Assembly (NCBI GenBank): GCA_937863915.1
Contig: CALMID010000332.1
Location: 1-7,147, forward strand
From: an uncultured Pseudomonas sp.
GTDB lineage: Bacteria > Pseudomonadota > Gammaproteobacteria > Pseudomonadales > Pseudomonadaceae
Direction: 5' to 3'
Length of the DNA stretch: 7,147 bases
This document shows positions 1 to 6,704 of the stretch, piece by piece; position 1 is the first letter of the stretch; each line of letters begins with the position of its first letter. The translations under genes were made by a program, and so were the position numbers. The notes beneath the pieces were generated by a model, which worked only from the letters and a program-made list of their open reading frames with translations, did no database searches and was not told where the DNA came from.

Positions 1-17
1 GGCCCGGCGACCCCGTG

Positions 18-18
<1 letters not shown>
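1..18 (+). CDS. Possible last codons of an upstream gene (partial)
   Basis: The first frame reads five sense codons (GPATP) and then a TGA at 16-18, whose last base is the A of the arsC start codon. That is the TGATG stop/start arrangement seen elsewhere in this window, and arsC has no visible ribosome binding site of its own. I infer that a plus-strand gene ends here and is translationally coupled to arsC. Only five codons are visible, so the product cannot be identified and the reading could be chance. Confidence 0.3.
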
Positions 19-1373
<1,355 letters not shown>

Positions 1374-1380
1374 GGCAATC

Positions 1381-1402
1381 GCCTGCGCGTCAACGCGCAG
1401 GC
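1381..1402. terminator. Perfect inverted repeat between convergent genes, probable bidirectional terminator hairpin
   Basis: GCCTGCGCG (1381-1389) and its exact complement (1394-1402) flank a TCAA loop, giving a nine-base-pair GC-rich stem. It sits in the 33-base gap between the DUF2069 stop and the hda stop, where convergent transcripts must end. Neither side carries a clear run of T residues after the stem, so it is not a textbook intrinsic terminator. It may instead stop or protect 3' ends together with Rho. Confidence 0.55.
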
Positions 1403-1406
1403 CGTG

Positions 1407-2111
1407 CTACCAGCCCAGGGTTTCCTTGAGGAAGGGAATGGTCAGCTTGCGCTGCGCCTGCAAGGACGCCTGATCGAGCTGTTCGAGCAACTCGAACAAG
1501 GCGCTCATGCTACGGGCGCCACGGGTCAGGATGAAGCGCCCCACCTCGTCCGGCATTTGCAGCCCGCGCCGCGAGGCGCGCAACTGCAGCGCACGCAGCT
1601 TGTCCTCATCGGCCAGTTCCTGCAGCTGAAACACCAGCGCCAGGGTCAGGCGCGACTGCAGATCCGGCAGCTGAACGCCCAGCTCCCGCGGCGAAGTCGC
1701 CGCCGCCAGCAGCAGACGCTTGCCGGCATCGCGCAGGCGGTTGAACAGGTGGAACAGCGCCTCCTCCCAATCGGCACGCCCGGCCACGGCCTCCAGATCA
1801 TCCAGACAGACCAGCTCGCACTGTTCGAGGTTATCCAGCAGCTCCGGGCCGTAATCGGCCACTTCGGCCAGCGGCAGATACACCGCCGCTTCATCACGCT
1901 GCTCGAAGCGCAGACAGGCGGCCTGCAACAGATGGCTGCGCCCGACACCGGCGGCGCCCCACAGGTAGATCAGGCTGTCGGTCCAGCCGGCATCCGCCTC
2001 GCACAGACGCTCGACATAGCCGAGGGCCGCCGCATTGGCGCCCGGGTAATAGTTGGCGAAGGTGGCGTCATCACGCAGACGCACCCCCAAAGGGAGCTGG
2101 ATTGGTTTCAT
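1407..2111 (-). CDS. hda: Hda, regulatory inactivator of DnaA (DnaA-homologous AAA+ protein)
   Basis: This 234-residue protein matches Hda in length and layout. In the family, Hda bound to the DNA-loaded DnaN clamp stimulates ATP hydrolysis by DnaA after initiation and so prevents over-replication. At the N terminus, QLPLGV (residues 5-10) occupies the clamp-binding position. Walker A is GAAGVGRSH (52-60), with Arg in place of the usual Lys as in E. coli Hda. Walker B is LVCLDD (100-105). The sensor-1 region AAATSPREL is at 136-144. SRLTL (153-157) supplies the box VII arginine, Arg154, and RGARSMSAL (197-205) the sensor-2 region. There is no DnaA-type DNA-binding domain IV, which separates it from DnaA. 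Its ATG overlaps the stop of the AI-2E gene (ATGA), and no Shine-Dalgarno is visible just upstream, so translation may depend on coupling. It is the last gene of the leftward operon. Confidence 0.95.
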   Translation of the reverse strand: MKPIQLPLGVRLRDDATFANYYPGANAAALGYVERLCEADAGWTDSLIYLWGAAGVGRSHLLQAACLRFEQRDEAAVYLPLAEVADYGPELLDNLEQCELVCLDDLEAVAGRADWEEALFHLFNRLRDAGKRLLLAAATSPRELGVQLPDLQSRLTLALVFQLQELADEDKLRALQLRASRRGLQMPDEVGRFILTRGARSMSALFELLEQLDQASLQAQRKLTIPFLKETLGW

Positions 2112-3205
2112 GCCGGGGGCGCGGTTTCTTGCGAAACCTCGGGGGACTCTCCATAAAGTTCGGAAAGTTTATACAAATCATGCACATGGCGCAGCAGAAC
2201 CATGATCACCGCCGCCACAGGCAGGGCCAGCAGGATACCGGTGAAGCCAAACAGCTGGCCGCCGGCAAGGATGGCGAAGATCACCGCGACCGGGTGCAGG
2301 CCGATGCGGTCACCCACCAGCCAGGGCGTCAGCAGCATGCCCTCGAGCAACTGGCCGACGGTAAAGACCACCAGCACGCCGATCAGCGGATACCAGTCGC
2401 CTGCGCCGAACTGGAACAGAACCGCCACCAGTGCGGCGCCCAACCCGACCACCAGCCCCATGTAGGGCACGATGCTGGCCAGACCGGCCAGCAGACCGAT
2501 CAGCAGCCCCAGCTCAAGACCCACCAGCATCAGCCCGGCGGCGTAGATGGTGGCCAGCGCGAGCATCACCAGCAGTTGCCCGCGCACAAACGCACCCAAC
2601 ACCTCATGGCACTCGGCGGTCAGGCGCATGACCAGCCCTTCTCGCCGCCGCGGCAGCAGGCTGCGCAGCTTGCGCATCAGCACATCCCAGTCGCGCATCA
2701 GGTAGAAACTGACAATCGGCACCAGCAGCAGGTTGCCGATAAAGCCCACCAGCGCCAGGCTCGACTGAGTCACCTGCAGCAGCAAGGCACCGAGGATATC
2801 GCTGGTGCGGGTGGGGTTATCCGCCACCGCTGCCTTCAAGCGGTCAAACTGCCAGAAGTCCGCACTCAGCCCCAGCTGCACCTGCAACCAGGGCATCGCG
2901 CTGTGCTGCAGCCAGTCGAGCATCTGTGGCGTCAGTTCATACAGGCGCATCAGCTGCCGCCCCAGCAGCGGCAGGAAGATCAGCAGCAACACGGCCACGG
3001 CCACCGCAAACAGCAGAAACACCAGCGCCACGCCCAGGCTGCGCGAGAGTTTCAGACGCTCCAGTCGGTCAACCAGCGGATCGCCCAGATAGGCCAGCAG
3101 CATGGCCACCAGAAACGGCGGCAGGATCGGCGTGAGCAGGTAGACCAGCCAGCCGGCGAAAAAGACGCCGACCAGCCACAACCAGCGCAGGGAATCGCTC
3201 ATCAT
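2108..3205 (-). CDS. AI-2E family (PerM/TqsA-like) inner-membrane transporter
   Basis: This polytopic membrane protein of 365 residues belongs to the AI-2E transporter family (formerly UPF0118), with members such as PerM and TqsA. Hydrophobic segments lie near residues 8-24, 27-40, 58-80, 151-170, 208-228, 230-266, 275-295 and 303-340. Between the third and fourth is a polar stretch (about 82-148) typical of the family. Recognisable conserved parts are VPYMG (246-250), LVGDRIGLHPVAV (296-308) and the glycine-rich AGGQLFGFTG (314-323). The start is one of two tandem ATGs. The first (3205) overlaps the upstream stop as TGATG and is used here. The second (3202) stands seven bases after GAGGG and is equally possible. 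The stop overlaps the hda ATG. Despite the family name, transport of autoinducer-2 should not be assumed; substrates vary or are unknown. The last roughly 25 codons are unusually rich in A/T third positions. Confidence 0.9.
   Translation of the reverse strand: MMSDSLRWLWLVGVFFAGWLVYLLTPILPPFLVAMLLAYLGDPLVDRLERLKLSRSLGVALVFLLFAVAVAVLLLIFLPLLGRQLMRLYELTPQMLDWLQHSAMPWLQVQLGLSADFWQFDRLKAAVADNPTRTSDILGALLLQVTQSSLALVGFIGNLLLVPIVSFYLMRDWDVLMRKLRSLLPRRREGLVMRLTAECHEVLGAFVRGQLLVMLALATIYAAGLMLVGLELGLLIGLLAGLASIVPYMGLVVGLGAALVAVLFQFGAGDWYPLIGVLVVFTVGQLLEGMLLTPWLVGDRIGLHPVAVIFAILAGGQLFGFTGILLALPVAAVIMVLLRHVHDLYKLSELYGESPEVSQETAPPA
2123..2138 (-). promoter_or_regulatory. Hairpin with GCAA tetraloop just upstream of hda
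   Basis: Read on the minus strand, GGTTTC and GAAACC form a six-base-pair stem closed by a GCAA (GNRA-type) loop, ending 11 bases before the hda ATG. It lies inside the last codons of the AI-2E gene. A second copy of the GAAACC arm occurs at the hda start (2104-2109), so the GGTTTC arm could pair there instead. The structure is visible in the sequence; a regulatory role is inference. Confidence 0.4.
2168..2173 (-). promoter_or_regulatory. Candidate -10 box for an internal hda promoter
   Basis: On the minus strand TATAAA (five of six matches to TATAAT) lies 56 bases upstream of the hda ATG, in a locally AT-rich stretch within the AI-2E coding sequence. I find no good -35 hexamer at 16-18 bases, and no TGn extension. 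It is therefore a weak candidate, noted because the surrounding codon use is unusual. Confidence 0.25.
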
Positions 3206-3753
3206 CAGACCCTCAACCGGGCGGAGCGGTACTTGCGCCCCCAGACCCAGACGTAATGTCCGCCACTGAGCACAGCCAGCAGCAGAACGGTGATGACCAG
3301 CGCCGGACGGACTTCGGCAAACGCCGGCAGAATGCTCAGCTCGAGCAGCACGGCCAGCACCAGCAGGATCGGCAGCAGGGTCGACAGTTTGCCCAGCCAG
3401 GTGGGCCTGAACTGCAGCGGGCCGACCAGATAACGGAACAAGGAAGCGCCACTGACAATCAGCAGATCCCTGAGCAGCACCACGGCCGTCAGCCACCAGG
3501 GCAGCACCGAGGTGAGGCTCAGGCACAGGTAACTGGTGACCAGCAGCAGCTTGTCGGCAATCGGATCGAGGATCGAACCCAGACGGGTGATCCACTTGAA
3601 GCGACGGGCCAGAAAACCATCCAGCGCATCGGTGAAACCGGCCACGGCAAACAGACCCAGGGCCTGGCCATGGCGCTCAGCCAGCAGCAACCAGGCAATC
3701 GGAATGGTCAGCAGCAGGCGCAGCACGGTCAGCAGGTTGGGCAGTTGACGCAT
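3205..3753 (-). CDS. CDP-alcohol phosphatidyltransferase family membrane protein (PgsA/Cls-like)
   Basis: This 182-residue integral membrane enzyme carries the complete family signature DxxDGxxAR(x8)GxxxDxxxD: Asp42, Asp45, Gly46, Ala49, Arg50, Gly59, Asp63 and Asp67. The aspartates bind metal and the CDP-linked lipid. The family swaps CMP of CDP-diacylglycerol for an alcohol such as glycerol-3-phosphate, or phosphatidylglycerol in the Cls branch. The N-terminal LPNLLTVLRLLLTIPIAW (residues 4-21) resembles PgsA, and further membrane segments lie near 30-40, 69-92, 94-110, 124-143 and 149-170. The ATG at 3753 has AGGAG seven bases upstream, in a 24-base gap after the DUF2066 stop. Its stop overlaps the AI-2E start. 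Because pseudomonads normally carry the main pgsA next to uvrC, I read this as a second family member. The acceptor alcohol (glycerol-3-phosphate, phosphatidylglycerol or other) cannot be decided here. Confidence 0.9.
   Translation of the reverse strand: MRQLPNLLTVLRLLLTIPIAWLLLAERHGQALGLFAVAGFTDALDGFLARRFKWITRLGSILDPIADKLLLVTSYLCLSLTSVLPWWLTAVVLLRDLLIVSGASLFRYLVGPLQFRPTWLGKLSTLLPILLVLAVLLELSILPAFAEVRPALVITVLLLAVLSGGHYVWVWGRKYRSARLRV
3210..3214 (-). promoter_or_regulatory. Ribosome binding site of the AI-2E family gene
   Basis: GAGGG on the minus strand lies four bases from the first ATG (3205) and seven from the second (3202). The spacing favours the second start, whereas the stop/start overlap favours the first. 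Confidence 0.5.
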
Positions 3754-3760
3754 GCTGGCA

Positions 3761-3765
3761 CTCCT
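3761..3765 (-). promoter_or_regulatory. Ribosome binding site of the CDP-alcohol phosphatidyltransferase gene
   Basis: AGGAG on the minus strand lies seven bases before the ATG at 3753. It is the strongest Shine-Dalgarno in the leftward operon, so this gene can be translated independently of the one before it. Confidence 0.65.
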
Positions 3766-3777
3766 AGGCAGCGGCGC

Positions 3778-4803
3778 TTACCAGTGAAAACGCAGGGTAT
3801 CGGCCGGCACGGCGCCAGCCGGTGCCTGGCCAGGCGCCGCAGGAGCGGTTTCAGCGCTGACCGCCGGGCTTTCCTGCAAGTGCGCCAGCGCCAGTTGCGC
3901 GCGCAGCTGTTCGGCACTGGCGCTGACACGGTAGGTCAGGCGACCACCATCGGCCTTGACCAGCTGTGCGGCAAACGGCTCCAGCAGACGCTGCAACTCG
4001 GCATAGCGGGCCAGATCGGCACCCTCCACTTCCAGCGTCAGGCTGCGCGCCGCCCCCGGAGCCACCACGAAACGTGGCGCCAGGCGCTCGCTGACGGCCA
4101 GCAATACGGCATCGGCCAGCTGTGCCGGATCGGCCGCCGAGGCGGTGCCCTGCTCGCGGGCATCACCCAGCCACAGGCGCCAGGAAGCCTGCCACTGCCC
4201 ACCATTGTCCTTGGCCTGCACCGCCAGCAGCGCATCGGCGGCATAGCGCTCGGAGGCCGCACGCAGAGCCTCAGGCTCATTGGCGGTGAGGTTCTCAGGG
4301 GCACCCACCAGCTGCTCATTCAGATCAGCCAGCGGCAGGCGCAGCGGCAGGCCGCGATGCTGCGCGGCACGAGTCAGCATCACGGCACTGTCCTGTCCGT
4401 CACCGGCCAGGCTGCTACCGGCATCACTCTCGGTCAGCCACCAGGCCAGAATGGCCGGACGATTGGCACCCCACAGCGGCAAACCCGCCCGCTGCAGAGC
4501 CGCATCGGTGCTGACCGGATCGAACTGTACCAGCAGGGCATCAGCCTCATAGCCGTACTGACTGATCACCTGCTGCGGATTCTTGCGCAGCTCGGCCAGC
4601 CCGGGATTCTGCACGGCGGCGGCCGAGCCGGTCAGGCGCAGCACCAGGGTATCCAGGGCGCGCGTCAGGGCGGCACTGCGTTCCTCCGGCTGCTGCCCGC
4701 TCACGGCCTCGCGCACCTGGTACAGGTCGGTGACAGTCTGCGCCCAGGCGGCCGGAGCCAACAAAGCAAGACAGAGGAGGAACGGGCGGAAGACGGCGCG
4801 CAT
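3778..4803 (-). CDS. DUF2066 domain-containing exported protein
   Basis: This 341-residue protein of unknown function is the first gene of the leftward operon. It starts with a clear signal peptide: basic MRAVFR, a hydrophobic core, and AAWA (18-21) as a likely cleavage site before QTVTDLYQV. The mature N-terminal part, with the early motif DLYQVREAVSGQQPEERSAA (27-46) and a repeated helical pattern, fits the DUF2066 family. NRPAILAWWL (114-123) is another segment I associate with that family. Toward the C terminus, a low-complexity Ala/Pro linker (about 313-335) precedes a short aromatic end, LRFHW. There is no lipobox, so it is probably periplasmic. I chose the ATG at 4803 because it places the signal peptide at the very N terminus. 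An in-frame ATG at 4839 would add 12 residues but has no suitable ribosome binding site. A weak GAGAG precedes the chosen start. Confidence 0.82.
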   Translation of the reverse strand: MRAVFRPFLLCLALLAPAAWAQTVTDLYQVREAVSGQQPEERSAALTRALDTLVLRLTGSAAAVQNPGLAELRKNPQQVISQYGYEADALLVQFDPVSTDAALQRAGLPLWGANRPAILAWWLTESDAGSSLAGDGQDSAVMLTRAAQHRGLPLRLPLADLNEQLVGAPENLTANEPEALRAASERYAADALLAVQAKDNGGQWQASWRLWLGDAREQGTASAADPAQLADAVLLAVSERLAPRFVVAPGAARSLTLEVEGADLARYAELQRLLEPFAAQLVKADGGRLTYRVSASAEQLRAQLALAHLQESPAVSAETAPAAPGQAPAGAVPADTLRFHW

Positions 4804-4839
4804 AAGGCTCTCGCAGGGCAGGACGGCGGAAAAGCGCAT

Positions 4840-4868
4840 ACCTTAAACAGCCCGCCGCCCTGCGGCAA
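4840..4868 (-). promoter_or_regulatory. Candidate sigma-70 promoter for the DUF2066-hda operon
   Basis: On the minus strand TTGCCG (4868-4863, four of six to TTGACA) is followed after 17 bases by TAAGGT (4845-4840, three of six to TATAAT, including the key second A and last T). This would start transcription near 4833, about 30 bases before the DUF2066 ATG. The match is modest but lies in the only place a promoter for this operon is expected. Confidence 0.35.
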
Positions 4869-4870
4869 CC

Positions 4871-4902
4871 GCGGCCGCCGGCTTTTCTGGCCGCTGGCCG
4901 GC
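4871..4902. repeat. GC-rich overlapping inverted repeats in the divergent promoter region
   Basis: GCGGCC (4871-4876) pairs with GGCCGC (4889-4894), and GCCGGC occurs twice (4877-4882 and 4897-4902), itself palindromic. The two pairings exclude each other and surround a TTTTCT spacer just upstream of the purM -10 box. They could be operator half-sites or simply GC-rich composition; I recognise no known regulator motif. Confidence 0.3.
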
Positions 4903-4907
4903 AAGCC

Positions 4908-4916
4908 TGATAAAAT
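4908..4916 (+). promoter_or_regulatory. Extended -10 promoter of purM
   Basis: TGATAAAAT provides the TGn extension directly before TAAAAT (five of six to TATAAT), the best promoter-like element in the window. No convincing -35 hexamer lies 16-18 bases upstream, as is usual for extended -10 promoters. Transcription would begin near 4923, leaving a 5' leader of about 60 bases before the purM ATG. Confidence 0.6.
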
Positions 4917-4931
4917 CGCGCGCCTCGCAGA

Positions 4932-4945
4932 CCGTGGCCCGTGGC
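4932..4945 (+). repeat. Perfect tandem duplication of a 7-bp unit in the purM leader
   Basis: CCGTGGC is repeated exactly twice, followed by a further CC, just downstream of the predicted purM transcription start. It may be a slippage product. It creates an in-frame GTG (4934) that could be mistaken for an earlier purM start. Confidence 0.6.
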
Positions 4946-4984
4946 CCGGTTAACTACCGAATTCCCCCGCAAAGGCCTGGATTT

Positions 4985-6043
4985 ATGAGCAAGCAACCCT
5001 CCATCAGCTACAAAGACGCCGGTGTAGACATCGACGCCGGTGAAGCCCTGGTCGAACGCATCAAGGGCGTCGCCAAGCGCACTGCGCGTCCGGAAGTGAT
5101 GGGCGGTCTGGGCGGCTTCGGCGCCCTCTGCGAAATCCCGGCCGGCTACAAGCAGCCGGTGCTGGTCTCCGGCACCGACGGCGTCGGCACCAAGCTGCGC
5201 CTGGCGCTGAACCTGAACAAGCACGACAGCATCGGCCAGGACCTGGTCGCCATGTGCGTCAACGACCTGGTGGTGTGCGGCGCCGAGCCGCTGTTCTTCC
5301 TCGACTACTACGCCACCGGCAAGCTCAATGTCGATGTGGCCGCCACCGTGGTCACCGGCATTGGCGCCGGTTGCGAACTGGCTGGCTGCTCCCTGGTCGG
5401 CGGCGAAACCGCCGAAATGCCGGGCATGTACGAAGGCGAAGACTACGATCTGGCCGGCTTCTGCGTCGGCGTGGTGGAAAAGAGCGAGATCATCGACGGC
5501 TCTAAAGTCGCCACCGGCGACGCCCTGATCGCCCTGCCCTCTTCCGGCCCACACTCCAACGGTTACTCGCTGATCCGCAAGATCCTCGAAGTATCCGGTG
5601 CCGACATCGAAACCACCGAACTGGACGGCAAGAAGCTGGCCGACCTGCTGATGGCGCCGACACGCATCTACGTCAAGCCGCTGCTCAAGCTGATCAAGGA
5701 CACCGGCGCGGTCAAGGCCATGGCCCACATCACCGGCGGCGGCCTGCTCGACAACATCCCGCGCGTGCTGCCGCAAGGCGCCCAGGCGGTGGTCGACGTG
5801 GCCAGCTGGACCCGTCCGGCCGTATTCGACTGGCTGCAGGAAAAAGGCAACGTCGACGAGCACGAGATGCACCGCGTGCTCAACTGCGGTGTCGGCATGG
5901 TCATCTGCGTCGCCCAGGATCAGGTCGAAACCGCCCTGGCCAGCCTGCGTGCCTCCGGTGAAGCACCGTGGGTGATCGGCCAGATCGGCGTGGCCGCCGA
6001 AGGCGCCGCCCAGGTTCAGCTGAACAACCTGAAAGCCCACTGA
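4985..6043 (+). CDS. purM: Phosphoribosylformylglycinamidine cyclo-ligase (AIR synthase)
   Basis: PurM catalyses the ATP-dependent closure of FGAM to aminoimidazole ribotide, the fifth step of de novo purine synthesis, in the cytosol as a dimer. The 352-residue length fits the family (345 in E. coli). Conserved segments in order are [10 protein letters not shown] (62-71), the nucleotide-binding edge [20 protein letters not shown] (90-109), [11 protein letters not shown] (139-149), [14 protein letters not shown] (186-199), [13 protein letters not shown] (248-260) and NCGVGM (300-305). The ATG at 4985 begins [16 protein letters not shown], the usual start in pseudomonads. AAGG lies nine bases upstream. 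The 17-residue extension to GTG 4934 runs through the leader repeat and is unlikely. An extended -10 promoter stands about 70 bases upstream. The stop overlaps the purN start by one base (TGATG), so both enzymes are made from one transcript. Confidence 0.98.
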   Translation: MSKQPSISYKDAGVDIDAGEALVERIKGVAKRTARPEVMGGLGGFGALCEIPAGYKQPVLVSGTDGVGTKLRLALNLNKHDSIGQDLVAMCVNDLVVCGAEPLFFLDYYATGKLNVDVAATVVTGIGAGCELAGCSLVGGETAEMPGMYEGEDYDLAGFCVGVVEKSEIIDGSKVATGDALIALPSSGPHSNGYSLIRKILEVSGADIETTELDGKKLADLLMAPTRIYVKPLLKLIKDTGAVKAMAHITGGGLLDNIPRVLPQGAQAVVDVASWTRPAVFDWLQEKGNVDEHEMHRVLNCGVGMVICVAQDQVETALASLRASGEAPWVIGQIGVAAEGAAQVQLNNLKAH

Positions 6044-6687
6044 TGACCTGCAAGGTTGTCGTACTGATCTCGGGGTCTGGCAGCAACCTGCAGGCCCTGA
6101 TCGACAGTCTCAGCACAGACAGCCCGGCGCAGATCTGCGCGGTGATTTCCAACCGCGCCGATGCCTTTGGCCTGCAGCGGGCGGCCAAGGCCGGGATTGC
6201 CACCCAGGTACTCGACCACAAGGCCTATGCCGACCGTGAAGCCTTTGATGCTGCCCTGATCGAGGCTATCGATGCCTACCAGGCCGACCTGGTGATCCTT
6301 GCCGGCTTTATGCGCATCCTGACACCGGGATTCGTCACCCACTACACCGGCCGCCTGCTCAATATCCATCCGTCACTGCTGCCCAAGTACAAGGGGCTGC
6401 ACACCCACCAGCGCGCACTGGAAGCCGGCGATACCGAGCATGGCTGCAGCGTGCACTTCGTCACCGAGGAACTCGACGGCGGGCCGCTGGTCGTACAGGC
6501 CGTGGTGCCCGTCATGGCTGACGACACGCCAGAGACCCTGGCCGAGCGCGTGCATGCCGCCGAGCACCAGATCTACCCGCTGGCCATGCACTGGTTCGCC
6601 CAGGGCCGCCTGCAACTGAATGAGCGCGGCTGCCAGCTGGATGGCCAGCTGCTGCCCGCCAGTGGCCAGGTCATTCGTACATTCTGA
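6043..6687 (+). CDS. purN: Phosphoribosylglycinamide formyltransferase (GART, folate-dependent)
   Basis: PurN transfers a formyl group from 10-formyltetrahydrofolate to GAR, the third step of purine synthesis. The 214-residue protein matches the family length. The N-terminal phosphate-binding loop is SGSGSNLQAL (10-19). The catalytic residues of the family are present as Asn107 and His109 in NIHPSLLPKYKG (107-118) and Asp145 in TEELDGGPL (141-149). SCSVHFVT-like substrate loop GCSVHFVT is at 134-141. The start ATG at 6043 uses the last base of the purM stop; the longer in-frame reading inside purM is a shadow. There is no strong ribosome binding site, consistent with translational coupling to purM. 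It lies directly before an exported DUF3108 protein with a 17-base gap. Confidence 0.98.
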   Translation: MTCKVVVLISGSGSNLQALIDSLSTDSPAQICAVISNRADAFGLQRAAKAGIATQVLDHKAYADREAFDAALIEAIDAYQADLVILAGFMRILTPGFVTHYTGRLLNIHPSLLPKYKGLHTHQRALEAGDTEHGCSVHFVTEELDGGPLVVQAVVPVMADDTPETLAERVHAAEHQIYPLAMHWFAQGRLQLNERGCQLDGQLLPASGQVIRTF

Positions 6688-6689
6688 TT

Positions 6690-6695
6690 GGGGAG
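6690..6695 (+). promoter_or_regulatory. Ribosome binding site of the DUF3108 gene
   Basis: GGGGAG lies nine bases before the ATG at 6705, in the short gap after purN. It supports that start and independent translation of the gene. Confidence 0.6.
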
Positions 6696-6704
6696 TTCCA
6701 CCGC

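Noticed and set aside
1404..2156. A 250-codon plus-strand open frame opposite hda
   Set aside because: It is the reverse reading of hda, whose AAA+ motifs are complete on the other strand.
2108..3205. Quorum-sensing (AI-2) system suggested by the family name
   Set aside because: The AI-2E family is broad and mostly not autoinducer transport. No luxS or lsr-type gene is in the window.
4804..4839. Earlier ATG (4839) for the DUF2066 protein
   Set aside because: It would put 12 residues before a normal signal peptide, lacks a properly spaced ribosome binding site, and would overlap the candidate promoter.
2102..4953. Two long plus-strand open frames (2102-3256 and 3256-4953) opposite the leftward operon, encoding Gln/His/Arg-rich proteins
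   Set aside because: They are antisense to genes with clear family motifs, and their composition (very high Gln, Gly, Arg) is the product of reading GC-rich codons in reverse. They have no recognisable domain or ribosome binding site.
4934..4984. Upstream GTG (4934) start for purM adding 17 residues
   Set aside because: It falls inside the leader tandem repeat, close to the predicted transcription start. The added residues do not match the conserved PurM N terminus, which begins at the ATG at 4985.
4547..6040. A 497-codon minus-strand open frame across purM and the DUF2066 start, and a similar 301-codon frame at 278-1183
   Set aside because: Both lie antisense to well-supported genes (purM; wrbA with DUF2069). 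Such long open antisense frames are expected where third positions are almost always G or C.
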